Shown here one piece after another: positions 9,323 through 18,963 of a DNA stretch of 64,000 bases. This stretch comes from Seonamhaeicola aphaedonensis. GTDB taxonomy: Bacteria; Bacteroidota; Bacteroidia; Flavobacteriales; Flavobacteriaceae. The stretch covers positions 248,001-312,000 of the forward strand of contig NZ_QRDX01000004.1 in assembly GCF_003386195.1 (NCBI RefSeq). The letters run 5' to 3'. The first letter of the stretch is position 1; every line of letters starts with the position of its first letter. The position numbers were made by a program, and so were the translations under genes. The notes under the pieces were generated by a model. It worked only from the letters and a program-made list of their open reading frames with translations. It searched no databases and was not told where the DNA came from.

Positions 9323-10927
9323 TTACATAGTTAATATTAAAAATTCTCCCTGAAGAGGTTTTAAATGGGATATTAATTGAGGTATTAATTGCTTGCCATA
9401 TTCTAAATAAAATTCAGAAAAATTAGTATTTCGTTCTTGTAAACCACCATTGGGGAATAATTCATTCTGAATGTCAGTCATACGTAAAACTTGGTCAGAT
9501 AATTTCTTTTTTTGAGCTTTTAGGAGTCGTTTTTCAAGCTTATTCAAACCTTTAAGTTGTTTTACTTCCTGCGCTTTTACCGCTCCTAAAAAAGACTTAT
9601 CGGTTTGTTCTGCCAAAGCATATAAATTTTCGAATTGCTGTTTTAAATACACTCTTTGCTCGGAAAAGTCAATATTGATATTAGATATTTCTCTAACCTT
9701 TTTATTAATGAAGGCATCTCGTTTTAAAAATATATCTTCTTTTGAAATCTTTAAATTCTGAAGTTTTTTAGCTTGATTTTTAGTTTGAATCAAGACCGAA
9801 TTACGAAGCAGTAAAATTGGAAAAGGCACATCAACCTTTTTAAAATAAGCTTTTAACTGAAACCAATAGGCCAGCTCACCACCACCACCAATATAGCAAA
9901 GGTTTGGAAGAATCACTTCCTGATACAAAGGACGCATAATGACATTTGGAGAAAAGCGTTCTGGATGCAGAGAAAGTTCTTCTTGTATCTCACTCAAACT
10001 CCAATTAATATCTGTGTTTAAAACTTTAAAGCTGTTTGCCTCAAAAACAATACGTTCTCGTAAATTTTCAGTTAAATAAAAAAGATTAATTTCCCTTGGG
10101 TTAACTTGTATTTTATATGGTTGTTTTGGTAATTCATTAATTTGTGCATTAGTCTTAGAAACTTCATTAAAAGATCTATGATTCAGTAACTCGTCTTTAA
10201 GAAAAGGTATAAATAACTTTTTCAAATCGGCGGCATTGGCATCAATAATTACCAACCCGTAATCTTTAAACAAATCATTTGCCAAAAATCTGGTAGCATC
10301 AGCTAAATTACTATGGCTTAGATAAGCCTTTTTGAAAAGTGCTTTTAACTCATCGGCATTTTTACTTATACCAAATTCGCCTTCAAGTATCTTAAAAACA
10401 TCTTCTAAACCAGTATTTGAAAGTTCTCCAACAGCACCTGTTGCACTTCTGTTCCATTGTATTTTCTTTCCCTTAAAATTGAAGTAATTAATCTCATCAA
10501 AATCATGATCTTCGGTTGCCATCCAATACACAGGAATAAAGTGGTAATTAGGATATTTATTTTGTAATTCCCTAGAAAGATTTATTGCAGACACTATTTT
10601 GTACAAAAAATAGAGCGGACCAGTAAATAAATTGAGCTGATGACCTGTTGTTATTGTAAAAGCGTTGTCCTTTTCAAGAAGTTTAATATTTTGAACGGTT
10701 AATTCCGAAGTACTAGTATTCTGATACTGTTTGTTTAAGGTGTTAACCAGTACATTTCTAGTTTGGGCTTTAAAAACCTTTTGTTTCTCCTGAATCTGAT
10801 ACCTAAAATTATCAATATTAGGAAACCTATTGTAAAACGTCTTCAATTCAGGTTTTTCAGCTAAATAATCACAGATTAATGACGAGAAATAGCCTGTATT
10901 TTTAAACGACAAAGTGCCTATTGACAT
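9323..10927 (-). CDS. bshC: Bacillithiol biosynthesis cysteine-adding enzyme BshC
   Basis: Adds L-cysteine to glucosaminyl-malate in the last step of bacillithiol synthesis, giving the low-molecular-weight thiol used by many Bacteroidota and Firmicutes. The sequence has the class-I-synthetase-like segment TTGHQLNLFTGPLYFLYK, then PVYWMATEDHDFDEI, and GGGGELAYWFQLK, all typical of BshC. The length (534 residues from this start) is normal. The ATG at 10927 (MSIGTLSF) is preferred over an upstream GTG at 10936. bshA and bshB are not in the window, as is usual. Confidence 0.95.
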   Translation of the reverse strand: MSIGTLSFKNTGYFSSLICDYLAEKPELKTFYNRFPNIDNFRYQIQEKQKVFKAQTRNVLVNTLNKQYQNTSTSELTVQNIKLLEKDNAFTITTGHQLNLFTGPLYFLYKIVSAINLSRELQNKYPNYHFIPVYWMATEDHDFDEINYFNFKGKKIQWNRSATGAVGELSNTGLEDVFKILEGEFGISKNADELKALFKKAYLSHSNLADATRFLANDLFKDYGLVIIDANAADLKKLFIPFLKDELLNHRSFNEVSKTNAQINELPKQPYKIQVNPREINLFYLTENLRERIVFEANSFKVLNTDINWSLSEIQEELSLHPERFSPNVIMRPLYQEVILPNLCYIGGGGELAYWFQLKAYFKKVDVPFPILLLRNSVLIQTKNQAKKLQNLKISKEDIFLKRDAFINKKVREISNINIDFSEQRVYLKQQFENLYALAEQTDKSFLGAVKAQEVKQLKGLNKLEKRLLKAQKKKLSDQVLRMTDIQNELFPNGGLQERNTNFSEFYLEYGKQLIPQLISHLKPLQGEFLILTM

Positions 10928-11139
10928 AAAAAACACAATTTGACCATAAAGATACTGTTATTAAAATTCAAAAATCCTAAAAATTAAGTTAAGAGTTCAT
11001 TTAAATCCTTTCGTGGTTTTTAATTATAGTTTGGTAAATGTAACTTATTAAACAAATGTTAAATCGTAAAACTAAACTATTAAATCATTAGTATTTTTCG
11101 TATCTTATTGGCAGTTAATTTGTTAAATAACCCTAAGCC

Positions 11140-12408
11140 ATGAAAAAGAAAAATCTTTATAACCGTTTGTTGGTGGCAGTTTGTGTGTTTATTATTTGGG
11201 GCACCAATAGTTCTACATCCCAAAACTTATCAAAATTCATAGAAGTTAAAGGCATTGTTGTTGATGCAAGTAATAATGATCACTTGGTCTTCACCGATTT
11301 GGTTATAAAAGGAACCAATATTAGTACGGTTACTAATATTGATGGTGAATTTCTTTTAAAAGTACCTATTGAATATAGTGAGGGGGCTGTTGTTATCACT
11401 CATTTAGGTTATGAAACCAAGGAAATAGACATTACTTATTTTAAAGGAACAACAAAAATTGAACTCATTCCTGCGGTCACTACTTTAGATGCTGTTAATT
11501 TATTAGCTAGACCTGTAAATGCTAAAGACTTAGTTCTGCAAACGCTTCAAAAAAAAGGAAGATTATACAACAACGATAATACCTTAATGACGGCATTTTA
11601 CCGAGAAACTATTAAAAAAAGAAGAAAAAATGCCTCACTTTCTGAAGCCGTTGTTAAAATTCATAAACAACCATATACTAATTATAGAAAAGATAATATT
11701 GAATTGATAAAGGCTAGAAAAAACACCAATTATGATAGATTAGATACTTTAGCTTTGAAACTTCAAGGTGGCCCTTTTAGTAACCTCTACACCGATTTAG
11801 TTAAATATCCAGAGTACATCTTTACAGAAGAGGATATTGACGATTACGAATTTTCTTTTGGAGAGTCTACAAACATTGATAAAAAATTAGTTTATGTGGT
11901 TAACTTTAAACAGAGTTCTTTTATCAATTACCCGTTATATTACGGTAAACTTTATATAGATGCCGCTACTTTAGCTTTAACCAATGCGGTTTATAGCTTA
12001 AATGTTGAGAATAGACATCTGGCAAGTCAAATGTTTGTACGCAAAAAACCAAGAAAAGTTGATGTATATCCTACTAAAGCCAATTACCGAGTCAATTATC
12101 GTATTCAAAATGGAAAATGGCATTATGCTTACAGTAATATTTTACTAAGCTTTAAAGTGAATTGGAAAGGTAAATTATTTAATAGTATATACACCTTGAA
12201 TAGTGAAATGGCTGTAACTGATTGGGAAATAACTAATACAAAGTTTGCGAAAATTGAAAACCAAATGTTGCGTCCATCTACCATATTAACAGATCAAGCA
12301 TCTGGTTTTTCAGACCCTGAATTTTGGGGGGAATACAATATCATAGAACCTGAAAAGTCTATTGAAAATGCTATTTCTAAAATTAAAAAACAATTAAAAA
12401 AGACGTAA
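11140..12408 (+). CDS. Secreted protein with carboxypeptidase-regulatory-like domain
   Basis: The N-terminus looks like a signal sequence (MKKKNLYNRLLVAVCVFIIW...). Residues of about 33-110 form a carboxypeptidase D regulatory-like beta-sandwich (IEVKGIVVDASNNDHLVFTD, later GEFLLKVP and HLGYETKEI), a domain often found on Bacteroidota surface proteins. The remaining 300 residues (starting AKDLVLQTLQKKG) have no motif I can name and are probably envelope-associated. The gene stands alone between bshC and a convergent M23 peptidase gene and is followed by a plausible terminator. Confidence 0.75.
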   Translation: MKKKNLYNRLLVAVCVFIIWGTNSSTSQNLSKFIEVKGIVVDASNNDHLVFTDLVIKGTNISTVTNIDGEFLLKVPIEYSEGAVVITHLGYETKEIDITYFKGTTKIELIPAVTTLDAVNLLARPVNAKDLVLQTLQKKGRLYNNDNTLMTAFYRETIKKRRKNASLSEAVVKIHKQPYTNYRKDNIELIKARKNTNYDRLDTLALKLQGGPFSNLYTDLVKYPEYIFTEEDIDDYEFSFGESTNIDKKLVYVVNFKQSSFINYPLYYGKLYIDAATLALTNAVYSLNVENRHLASQMFVRKKPRKVDVYPTKANYRVNYRIQNGKWHYAYSNILLSFKVNWKGKLFNSIYTLNSEMAVTDWEITNTKFAKIENQMLRPSTILTDQASGFSDPEFWGEYNIIEPEKSIENAISKIKKQLKKT

Positions 12409-12434
12409 GTTACTCAACCTAACATTACAATAAA

Positions 12435-12463
12435 ATCCCGATAGTAGGCTATTGGGGTTTTTA
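12435..12463 (+). terminator. Intrinsic terminator of the regulatory-domain protein gene
   Basis: An imperfect stem, CCCGATAG (12437-12444) with CTATTGGGG (12449-12457), is followed at once by a T run. It lies about 30 bases after the stop at 12408. One mismatch or wobble in the stem lowers certainty. Confidence 0.6.
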
Positions 12464-12496
12464 TTATTATCCAGTTATACTAATCAACGAAAAATC

Positions 12497-13183
12497 TTAA
12501 ATCTTCAAAAGCAGATTAGGGTCAGGACAATTTTTAGAATAAAACTCTAAATCCTTTTTTGAACAAACTCCCGGGTAATCGCCTTGATTACCCTGTAAAT
12601 CTTTAATGATTTGAAAATGCAGATGTGATGGATAATTTCCATTAATATTCTCATCACCTAAAACTGCTATTTTTTCACCTTGTTTATAAACTTGTCCTAC
12701 TTTTAAATTTTGTAAGGACTCTAAACTTAAATGTCCGTATAGTGTATAAAACAAAATGTTATCAATATTATGTTCAAGAATGATTGTTGGCCCGTAATCA
12801 CCAAAATTGATATTGTTCTTAAAGCTGTGAATTTGTCCTTCTAAAGGCGCATAAATGGGTGTTCCTTCTTGAGACCAAAAGTCAATTCCCAAATGTATAT
12901 TTCGCTCTTCTTCTGTTTGTTTATTAAAGTGCTGACTTCTTTTGTAAATGTTCCTGACTTCTAAATAACCTCCGTAGGCTACAGAAGCCTTATGAATTTT
13001 AATATGGTTGCTTACAAAATTGCCTAATTTTTTAACTGAAGATACGTTTACAATATTCAAATCGTGGTTATTCTCAGATAAATTGATTGGGGTGTATTGA
13101 GATCTAGGAATAGAAGTATCAAGCACATGAAGCGGTTCTATGCTTAGGTTCTTTAATAATTTTGAAAAGTTTTTTAATCGCAT
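12497..13183 (-). CDS. M23 family metallopeptidase (LytM type)
   Basis: Probable zinc endopeptidase of peptidoglycan cross-links, or a degenerate activator. The zinc site is complete: HLGIDFW supplies H and D, and HLHFQI supplies the second histidine pair; LYGHLS is the usual third motif. No clear signal peptide is seen (MRLKNFSKLLKNLSIEPLHV), which is odd for a wall enzyme. Either export is by another route or the true start differs. At 228 residues it is a single-domain form. Confidence 0.85.
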   Translation of the reverse strand: MRLKNFSKLLKNLSIEPLHVLDTSIPRSQYTPINLSENNHDLNIVNVSSVKKLGNFVSNHIKIHKASVAYGGYLEVRNIYKRSQHFNKQTEEERNIHLGIDFWSQEGTPIYAPLEGQIHSFKNNINFGDYGPTIILEHNIDNILFYTLYGHLSLESLQNLKVGQVYKQGEKIAVLGDENINGNYPSHLHFQIIKDLQGNQGDYPGVCSKKDLEFYSKNCPDPNLLLKI

Positions 13184-13218
13184 CTATTCTTAAACAAGAA
13201 ATTGGATGATTAAACAAA

Positions 13219-13245
13219 ACCCTTCGACTGCGCTCAGGGTGACAA
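13219..13245. repeat. Dispersed repeat, GACTGCGCTCAG type
   Basis: CCTTCGACTGCGCTCAGGGT followed by GACA, in the short gap between rimO and the M23 gene. The ends CCCT/AGGG can pair. Related copies occur near 34862, 55680, 57400 and 59195, so this is a dispersed intergenic element rather than unique sequence. Confidence 0.7.
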
Positions 13246-13265
13246 TGCGCTAAACTATCAATGTG

Positions 13266-14570
13266 CTAATCTAAAACGTCTCCGTAAAGATCAAAATCTT
13301 CTGCTTCAGTAATTTTAACCGTTGTAAACTCACCTGCTTTTAAATAAGTAGTTGTGGCATCAATCAGTACTTCGTTATCTACATCAGGAGAATCAAATTC
13401 AGTTCTACCTATAAAATAATTGCCTTCTTTTCTATCAATAACAACTTTAAAGGTCTGCCCTATTTTTTCCTGATTCAACTCCCAAGAAATTTGAGATTGA
13501 ATATCCATAATATCATTAGCCCTAGCTATTTTAACCTCTTCGGGCACATCATCCTCCAAAGTATATGCATGTGTATTCTCCTCGTGAGAGTAAGTAAAAC
13601 AACCTAAACGCTCAAAGCGCATTTCCTGAACCCAGTCTTTCAAGGTATTAAAATCTTCTTCCGTTTCTCCTGGATAACCAACAATCAAGGTTGTTCTTAT
13701 TGCCATTTCAGGAACCATCTCTCTAAACTCTTTAATAAGTTTTGTGGTTTTCTCTTTGGTTGTACCTCTACGCATACTTTTTAAAATAGTATCTGAAATA
13801 TGTTGCAACGGAATATCTATATAATTACAAACTTTTGGTTCTCGTTTCATAACCTGCAAAACATCCATAGGAAAACCTGTTGGAAAAGCATAATGCAAAC
13901 GAATCCACTCTATACCATCAACCTTAACCAAGGCCTCAAGTAATTCGGCAAGATTTCGTTTTTTATATAAATCGAGGCCGTAATAGGTTAAGTCCTGAGC
14001 TATTAAAATAAGTTCTTTGACGCCTTTGGCAGCCAATTTTTCAGCCTCTATGACTATTTCTTCAATGGGGGTGCTTTTATGCTTACCACGCATAATGGGA
14101 ATAGCACAAAAACTACAGGGTCTGTCACATCCCTCAGCAATTTTTAAATAAGCATAGTTTTTAGGAGTAGTGGTTAAACGCTCGCCTATCAATTCATGTT
14201 TATAATCGGCTCCTAAAACTTTTAATAATCCAGAGAGTTCTGTTGTTCCAAAATATTGATCTACGTTAGGTATTTCCTTTTGTAAATCTGGTTTATAACG
14301 CTCACTTAAACACCCTGTTACAAATACCTTATCTACTTCACCTTCTTCTTTTTTCTGAACAAATTCTAGAATAGTATTTACACTTTCTTCTTTGGCATTG
14401 TTTATAAATCCGCAGGTATTAATCACAACAATGTTACCTTCCTCTTCATGAACTACATCTTTACCACTAGCCTTAAGTTGTCCCATTAACACTTCACTAT
14501 CGTAAACATTTTTACTACAACCCAGAGTAACTACATTGATTTTATTTTTCTTTAAACTCTTTGTTCTCAT
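13266..14570 (-). CDS. rimO: Ribosomal protein uS12 methylthiotransferase RimO
   Basis: A radical-SAM enzyme that methylthiolates a conserved aspartate of ribosomal protein S12. The N-terminal UPF0004 domain supplies three cysteines (TLGCSKN, NTCGFI, TGCLSER). The radical SAM motif is CDRPCSFC, and the TRAM domain lies at the C-terminus (QTFKVVIDRKEGNYFIGRTE). The 434 residues match the family. A CAAAGATA (TATCTTTG) box at 14591-14598 is a likely -7 promoter element 20 bases upstream of the ATG, although no good TTG is seen further up. Confidence 0.96.
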   Translation of the reverse strand: MRTKSLKKNKINVVTLGCSKNVYDSEVLMGQLKASGKDVVHEEEGNIVVINTCGFINNAKEESVNTILEFVQKKEEGEVDKVFVTGCLSERYKPDLQKEIPNVDQYFGTTELSGLLKVLGADYKHELIGERLTTTPKNYAYLKIAEGCDRPCSFCAIPIMRGKHKSTPIEEIVIEAEKLAAKGVKELILIAQDLTYYGLDLYKKRNLAELLEALVKVDGIEWIRLHYAFPTGFPMDVLQVMKREPKVCNYIDIPLQHISDTILKSMRRGTTKEKTTKLIKEFREMVPEMAIRTTLIVGYPGETEEDFNTLKDWVQEMRFERLGCFTYSHEENTHAYTLEDDVPEEVKIARANDIMDIQSQISWELNQEKIGQTFKVVIDRKEGNYFIGRTEFDSPDVDNEVLIDATTTYLKAGEFTTVKITEAEDFDLYGDVLD

Positions 14571-14680
14571 ACCATAATTAGATGTAGGCGCAAAGATACG
14601 GAATGGTTTATGATATATTATTGCATATTTTAAAGTTAAACCTTTAATATTTTGATGTGTCTTATTTAAAAATATTAATT

Positions 14681-15751
14681 ATGAAGAGAAAGTTTCTTTC
14701 CTTAAGTTTAATAATCATAGTGATAGCTAATATTTTTTCACAAAGTGAAAACCAAGGAAGTTTATATTTTCCTCCGTTAAGTTCTGATAGTTGGGAGAAG
14801 ATTGATATTAATAAAACTGGATGGAATATCTCATATCTACAACACTTAATGGATTATATTAAAGAAAAAAGCACAAAAGCCTTTATTATCTTGAAGGATG
14901 GAAAAATTGTTCTAGAATGGTATGATAGCGATACCAATGCGCAATCAAACCTACCTTGGTATTCTGCAGGTAAAACGTTAGTGGCTTTTACCGTTGGAAT
15001 TGCCCAGGATGAAGGGCATTTAAACATAAACCACTCTTCAAGTATTCATCTAGGAACAGGCTGGTCTAATATGACTGAAATCCAAGAAAGTAAAATTACT
15101 GTGAAGCACCATATGACCATGACCACAGGATTAGATTATACGATTTTTAACAAAAACTGTACGGCTCCTCGCTGTTTAAATTTTAAATATAATCCTAGTG
15201 AGTTCTGGTATTACCACAATGCCGCATATACTAAAATACAAGCTATTGTAACAATAGCTGTAAACCAAAGTTTTGAGGATTATTTTAACAAAAAACTAAG
15301 AGATAAAATAGGCATGCAAGGAGAATGGAAACGCTTAGGTTTTGCTAAACCATACTACAGCAACGCTAGAAGTATGGCTAGATTTGGGCTATTAAACCTA
15401 AACAAAGGTTATTGGGGAGACACACCTATTCTGAAGGATTCTAAGTATTTTAGTGATATGACAAATACATCCCAAGATCTGAACAAAAGTTATGGATATT
15501 TGTGGTGGCTCAATGGCAAAGACAATTTTAAACTACCTGGGCTTACCAAAACTTTTAATGGTAAACTTATACCCAATGCTCCTGATGACCTCATTGCGGG
15601 TCTTGGTAAAAATGATCAAAAACTTTATGTGGTACCTAGTAAAAACCTCGTTATAGTTAGAATGGGAGACAAAGCTAAAAAAACAAGATTTGGACCAAGC
15701 AATTTTGATAATGAATTATGGGACAAACTAAATAAGTTTTTTGCTTTCTAA
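14681..15751 (+). CDS. Secreted serine hydrolase, beta-lactamase/penicillin-binding fold
   Basis: Belongs to the class C beta-lactamase-like serine hydrolases (family S12-like). The SxxK motif is SAGK in WYSAGKTLVAF (serine about residue 95), and the second motif is YHN in WYYHNAAY. A signal peptide is evident at residues 1-20 (MKRKFLSLSLIIIVIANIFSQ). The ATG at 14681 is preferred over a GTG at 14657 because it places the signal peptide at the start. The true substrate could be a peptide, ester or amide; antibiotic resistance should not be assumed. Confidence 0.82.
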   Translation: MKRKFLSLSLIIIVIANIFSQSENQGSLYFPPLSSDSWEKIDINKTGWNISYLQHLMDYIKEKSTKAFIILKDGKIVLEWYDSDTNAQSNLPWYSAGKTLVAFTVGIAQDEGHLNINHSSSIHLGTGWSNMTEIQESKITVKHHMTMTTGLDYTIFNKNCTAPRCLNFKYNPSEFWYYHNAAYTKIQAIVTIAVNQSFEDYFNKKLRDKIGMQGEWKRLGFAKPYYSNARSMARFGLLNLNKGYWGDTPILKDSKYFSDMTNTSQDLNKSYGYLWWLNGKDNFKLPGLTKTFNGKLIPNAPDDLIAGLGKNDQKLYVVPSKNLVIVRMGDKAKKTRFGPSNFDNELWDKLNKFFAF

Positions 15752-15771
15752 TTCAAATAAAAAAGGTTTTT

Positions 15772-16725
15772 TTATCTAAAAAATGAATCTACAAACTCAT
15801 ACTTATTAAATACTTGCAAATCTTCAATGCCTTCACCAACTCCAATATATTTAACAGGGATTTTAAATTGGTCTGATATACCAATGACGACACCTCCCTT
15901 TGCTGTTCCATCAAGTTTAGTTACAGCCAATGATGTTACCTCAGTGGCCGCCGTAAATTGTTTGGCTTGTTCAAAGGCATTTTGACCAGTAGAACCATCT
16001 AAAACTAGTAACACATCATTTGGAGTATCAACTACAACTTTTTGCATGACACGTTTAACCTTTGTGAGCTCATTCATAAGATTCACTTTATTGTGTAAAC
16101 GTCCCGCTGTATCAATAATAACAACATCTGCATCTTGAGTTACTGCACTTTGCAACGTATCAAAAGCTACAGAAGCAGGATCACTACCCATACTTTGCTT
16201 TACGATTGGAACCTCTACTCTGTCTGCCCAAACTTGAAGTTGATCTATTGCTGCTGCACGAAAAGTATCTGCTGCACCTAAAACTACCTTGAACCCTTGC
16301 TTTTTAAACTGATATGCTAATTTACCAATAGTAGTTGTTTTACCAACGCCGTTTACACCAACCACCATGATAACATATGGCTTTTTGTCTTTTGGTATTA
16401 CAAACTCTGTGTCTTCACCAATGTTGGTTTCGCTCAGCAAGCCAGCTATTTCTTCACGAAGAATTTGATTTAATTCATCGGTTCCTAAATATTTATCCCT
16501 AGACACACGTTCTTCTATACGTTCAATGACCTTTAAAGTTGTGTTTACACCAACATCGCTGGTCACAAGTACTTCTTCTAAATTATCTAAAACCTCATCA
16601 TCTACTTTTGATTTTCCAGCAACTGCCTTACTTAATTTACCAAAAAAACTAGTTTTAGACTTCTCTAAACCTTTATCTAAAGTTTCCTTTTTTTCGGAGG
16701 AAAATATTTTTTTAAAAAGACTCAT
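15772..16725 (-). CDS. ftsY: Signal recognition particle receptor FtsY
   Basis: The SRP receptor GTPase docks ribosome-nascent-chain complexes at the inner membrane. The G1 loop GVNGVGKTTT starts at residue 123, followed by the DTAGRLHNK motif, TKLDGTAKGG and the closing GVGEGIEDLQ. The acidic A domain is short (about 45 residues), as is usual for this phylum, giving 317 residues in all. It stands as the last gene before the rpmB-rpmG-DUF4295 operon terminator and has about 300 bases of its own upstream space. Confidence 0.97.
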   Translation of the reverse strand: MSLFKKIFSSEKKETLDKGLEKSKTSFFGKLSKAVAGKSKVDDEVLDNLEEVLVTSDVGVNTTLKVIERIEERVSRDKYLGTDELNQILREEIAGLLSETNIGEDTEFVIPKDKKPYVIMVVGVNGVGKTTTIGKLAYQFKKQGFKVVLGAADTFRAAAIDQLQVWADRVEVPIVKQSMGSDPASVAFDTLQSAVTQDADVVIIDTAGRLHNKVNLMNELTKVKRVMQKVVVDTPNDVLLVLDGSTGQNAFEQAKQFTAATEVTSLAVTKLDGTAKGGVVIGISDQFKIPVKYIGVGEGIEDLQVFNKYEFVDSFFR

Positions 16726-16967
16726 TTGCTCTTTATACGTTGATTTTTTTTATATGTTAAGTAAAAACTAAACAATTATTCAATATTTGTTAAGGTTTAA
16801 AGTGCTTTCAGGAGTTCTCTTTAAAGAGCGACTAACATAAGCCTTAACCTATTGATAACCTGCCTGCCATTGAGCAATTAGACAGGTATCCTAATGTTTA
16901 TAACAATTTCTTTACCATAATTCATTACTGATATTTTGGCAGAAACTGGTCAAATATAAACATAAAA

Positions 16968-16998
16968 AAACTGCTTTCTTAAAAAAAGAAAGCAGTTT
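16968..16998 (-). terminator. Terminator of the rpmB-rpmG-DUF4295 operon
   Basis: A perfect 13-bp stem, AAACTGCTTTCTT (16968-16980) with AAGAAAGCAGTTT (16986-16998), and on the minus strand a run of seven T after the stem. It starts about 25 bases past the DUF4295 stop codon. The flanking A run also makes it usable on the other strand. Confidence 0.88.
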
Positions 16999-17021
16999 GT
17001 AATATCTTGATATAAGTATGT

Positions 17022-17174
17022 TTACTTTTTGTTTAAGAAGTCGTTAACTTGTTCTGGAGCCATAATAGACTCCACAAACATGTAAGCTCCTGTTTTAGGG
17101 GACTTTACCATTTTAATGGCTTTAGTTAACCTTTTTGATCCTGTTTGTAACGATGCTACTGCCTTTTTTGCCAT
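17022..17174 (-). CDS. DUF4295 family small basic protein
   Basis: A 50-residue lysine-rich protein read by hand: MAKKAVASLQTGSKRLTKAI, then a MVKSPKTGAYMFVE segment, ending FLNKK. It matches the DUF4295 family found in Bacteroidota just after rpmG. The gene order and basic charge suggest a ribosome-associated protein, but that is inference. It starts seven bases after the rpmG stop and ends before the shared terminator. Confidence 0.9.
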   Translation of the reverse strand: MAKKAVASLQTGSKRLTKAIKMVKSPKTGAYMFVESIMAPEQVNDFLNKK

Positions 17175-17181
17175 GACTCAA

Positions 17182-17364
17182 TTATTTTATCTCTTTGTGA
17201 ACTGTCATACGCTTAAGAATAGGATTGAACTTTTTAAGTTCCATTCTATCTGGCGTATTCTTTTTATTTTTTGTAGTAATATATCTTGAAGTTCCTGGTT
17301 CACCAGAAGCTTTGTGCTCTGTGCACTCTAAAATTACTTGAATTCTGTTACCTTTCTTTGCCAT
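17182..17364 (-). CDS. rpmG: 50S ribosomal protein L33
   Basis: A 60-residue ribosomal large-subunit protein ([20 protein letters not shown], then [20 protein letters not shown]). No zinc-binding cysteine pairs are present (only one Cys), so it is the zinc-free C-minus form. It is the middle gene of the rpmB-rpmG-DUF4295 operon. Confidence 0.97.
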   Translation of the reverse strand: MAKKGNRIQVILECTEHKASGEPGTSRYITTKNKKNTPDRMELKKFNPILKRMTVHKEIK

Positions 17365-17392
17365 TTCTAAATATCTTTTTTAACGCAGCTCT

Positions 17393-17629
17393 TTATTTTA
17401 AAAAACCTTTAGTTTTTGCTTCCTTAATTGCAGCAGAAATACCTATTTTGTTAATAGTCTTTAATGCAGATGTTGATACCTTTAAAGTTACCCACTTATC
17501 TTCTTCTGGAATGTAAAAACGTTTCTTAACTAAGTTAGCGTTAAATTTGCGCTTAGTTCTGTTTAATGCATGAGACACGTTGTTACCAACCATTGCCTTC
17601 TTTCCTGTAAGTTCACAAACTCTTGACAT
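17393..17629 (-). CDS. rpmB: 50S ribosomal protein L28
   Basis: A ribosomal large-subunit protein with the typical opening [20 protein letters not shown]. The ATG at 17629 (78 residues) is chosen over a TTG at 17671 because it gives the standard L28 N-terminus and because a strong promoter at 17669-17698 would place the transcription start downstream of that TTG. It is the first gene of the operon. Confidence 0.97.
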   Translation of the reverse strand: MSRVCELTGKKAMVGNNVSHALNRTKRKFNANLVKKRFYIPEEDKWVTLKVSTSALKTINKIGISAAIKEAKTKGFLK

Positions 17630-17668
17630 TATATATAACTTTAAATTTTGTTGCTTAAAATCGAGGTG

Positions 17669-17698
17669 CAAATATACAAAATCTTTATATTATGACAA
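17669..17698 (-). promoter_or_regulatory. Promoter of the rpmB operon (TTG-19-TATATTTG)
   Basis: On the minus strand a TTG (17698-17696) is followed after exactly 19 bases by TATATTTG (17676-17669), a full match to the Bacteroidota consensus TTG / TAnnTTTG. The predicted start is near 17662, about 33 bases ahead of the L28 ATG. Confidence 0.85.
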
Positions 17699-17709
17699 TC
17701 TTATTATTA

Positions 17710-18960
17710 TCAATTTTTAAAAATTTCTTTAAGCAACATTTCTAGAGCTTTATTAACGGCTTTATTCAACACTTTTATTCTGTGATTTCCTAAGTTGAAT
17801 TTTTCTGAATACACCCCACTTTTACTAGCTATAGCAATGTATACAGTACCAACTTCGGCATCAGACTCTCCTTTGGTTGGTCCTGCATTTCCAGTGGTTG
17901 CAACCGCAAAATCTGAATTAAATAATTTTAAAGAATGGCTCGCCATGGCTTCTGCAACAGGTTTACTAACAACAGAATGTTTGTCAATAATTTCTTTTGA
18001 AACACCTAAGACAGTCATTTTTGACTCTGTGGAATAAGTCACTACACCCCCGTTGAAATATGCCGATGCTCCTGAATGTTTTGTAAATTGTTCTGCTAAG
18101 AGACCTCCGGTACAACTTTCAGCTATTGCAAGTGTTTTTCCTATTTTTGTGAGTTGTTTTGCTATGATTATTTCGGCAGAACCTTCTTCGTCCTCAAAAC
18201 CAAAAAATTCGTTTTTGATTAACGGAATAACCTTTTCAATTTCAGTATCTACCCTTTCCTTGAGCATTCTTTCATCAAACCCCTTTGTTGATAAGCGTAA
18301 CCTCATTTTACCTAAATTAGGCAAATAGGCCAACCGCATATCTTTTGGCAAGGCGTCTTCCCAAGCTTCTATTCTGGCGGCCAAAGCACTTTCTCCTAAC
18401 CCATAAACCAACAAAGTTTTATGCATAATAAACGGACAATTATACTTCTCTTTTAATTTAGGAATGACATAGTATTCCATTAAGGTTGACATCTCATAAG
18501 GGACACCCGGAAGAGATACAAAGGTTTTATCATCTTTATCAAACCACATGCCTGGAGCGGTTCCCAACTTATTCATTAAGACTGTAGATTTTGATGGTAC
18601 CAAAGATTGGTCTTTGTTTACTTGAAGTAATTTACCACCAACATAGCTTTTCCATAGATGTTCAATATTTTGCATTACCGAATCATCTCTAATTAATGTA
18701 TCATTGAAATATTCTGCTATCGTTTTTTTAGTAATATCATCCTTAGTGGGACCTAAACCACCGGTTAAAATAATAATATCTGAATTGCTTTCAGCTTCTT
18801 TTAAAGCTTTAAGAATATGGTTTCTATCATCTTGAACTGAGGTTACTTGATATATAGAAACGCCTATTTTGTTGAGTTGTTTTGCTATAAATGCAGAATT
18901 GGTGTCAATTACCTGCCCGATTAAAAGTTCATCGCCAATGGTAATTATTTCTGCTTGCAT
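17710..18960 (-). CDS. cinA: CinA family protein (NMN deamidase / competence-damage protein)
   Basis: Two domains are seen. The N-terminal molybdopterin-binding-like domain (IGDELLIGQVIDTNS, LTGGLGPTKDDITK) is linked in the family to ADP-ribose pyrophosphatase activity. The C-terminal CinA domain (AIAESCTGGLLAEQFT, ATTGNAGPTKG) carries nicotinamide-mononucleotide deamidase activity. At 416 residues it is full length. It is the last gene of a run with the Hpt, FAH and exonuclease genes; only three bases separate it from the Hpt stop. The role in competence is historical and should not be assumed. Confidence 0.94.
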   Translation of the reverse strand: MQAEIITIGDELLIGQVIDTNSAFIAKQLNKIGVSIYQVTSVQDDRNHILKALKEAESNSDIIILTGGLGPTKDDITKKTIAEYFNDTLIRDDSVMQNIEHLWKSYVGGKLLQVNKDQSLVPSKSTVLMNKLGTAPGMWFDKDDKTFVSLPGVPYEMSTLMEYYVIPKLKEKYNCPFIMHKTLLVYGLGESALAARIEAWEDALPKDMRLAYLPNLGKMRLRLSTKGFDERMLKERVDTEIEKVIPLIKNEFFGFEDEEGSAEIIIAKQLTKIGKTLAIAESCTGGLLAEQFTKHSGASAYFNGGVVTYSTESKMTVLGVSKEIIDKHSVVSKPVAEAMASHSLKLFNSDFAVATTGNAGPTKGESDAEVGTVYIAIASKSGVYSEKFNLGNHRIKVLNKAVNKALEMLLKEIFKN

Positions 18961-18963
18961 CCA

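Noticed and set aside
16860-16892. GCCTGCCATTGAG...ACAGGT as a further dispersed repeat
   Set aside because: The pairing is weak and it does not share the TGACA edge.
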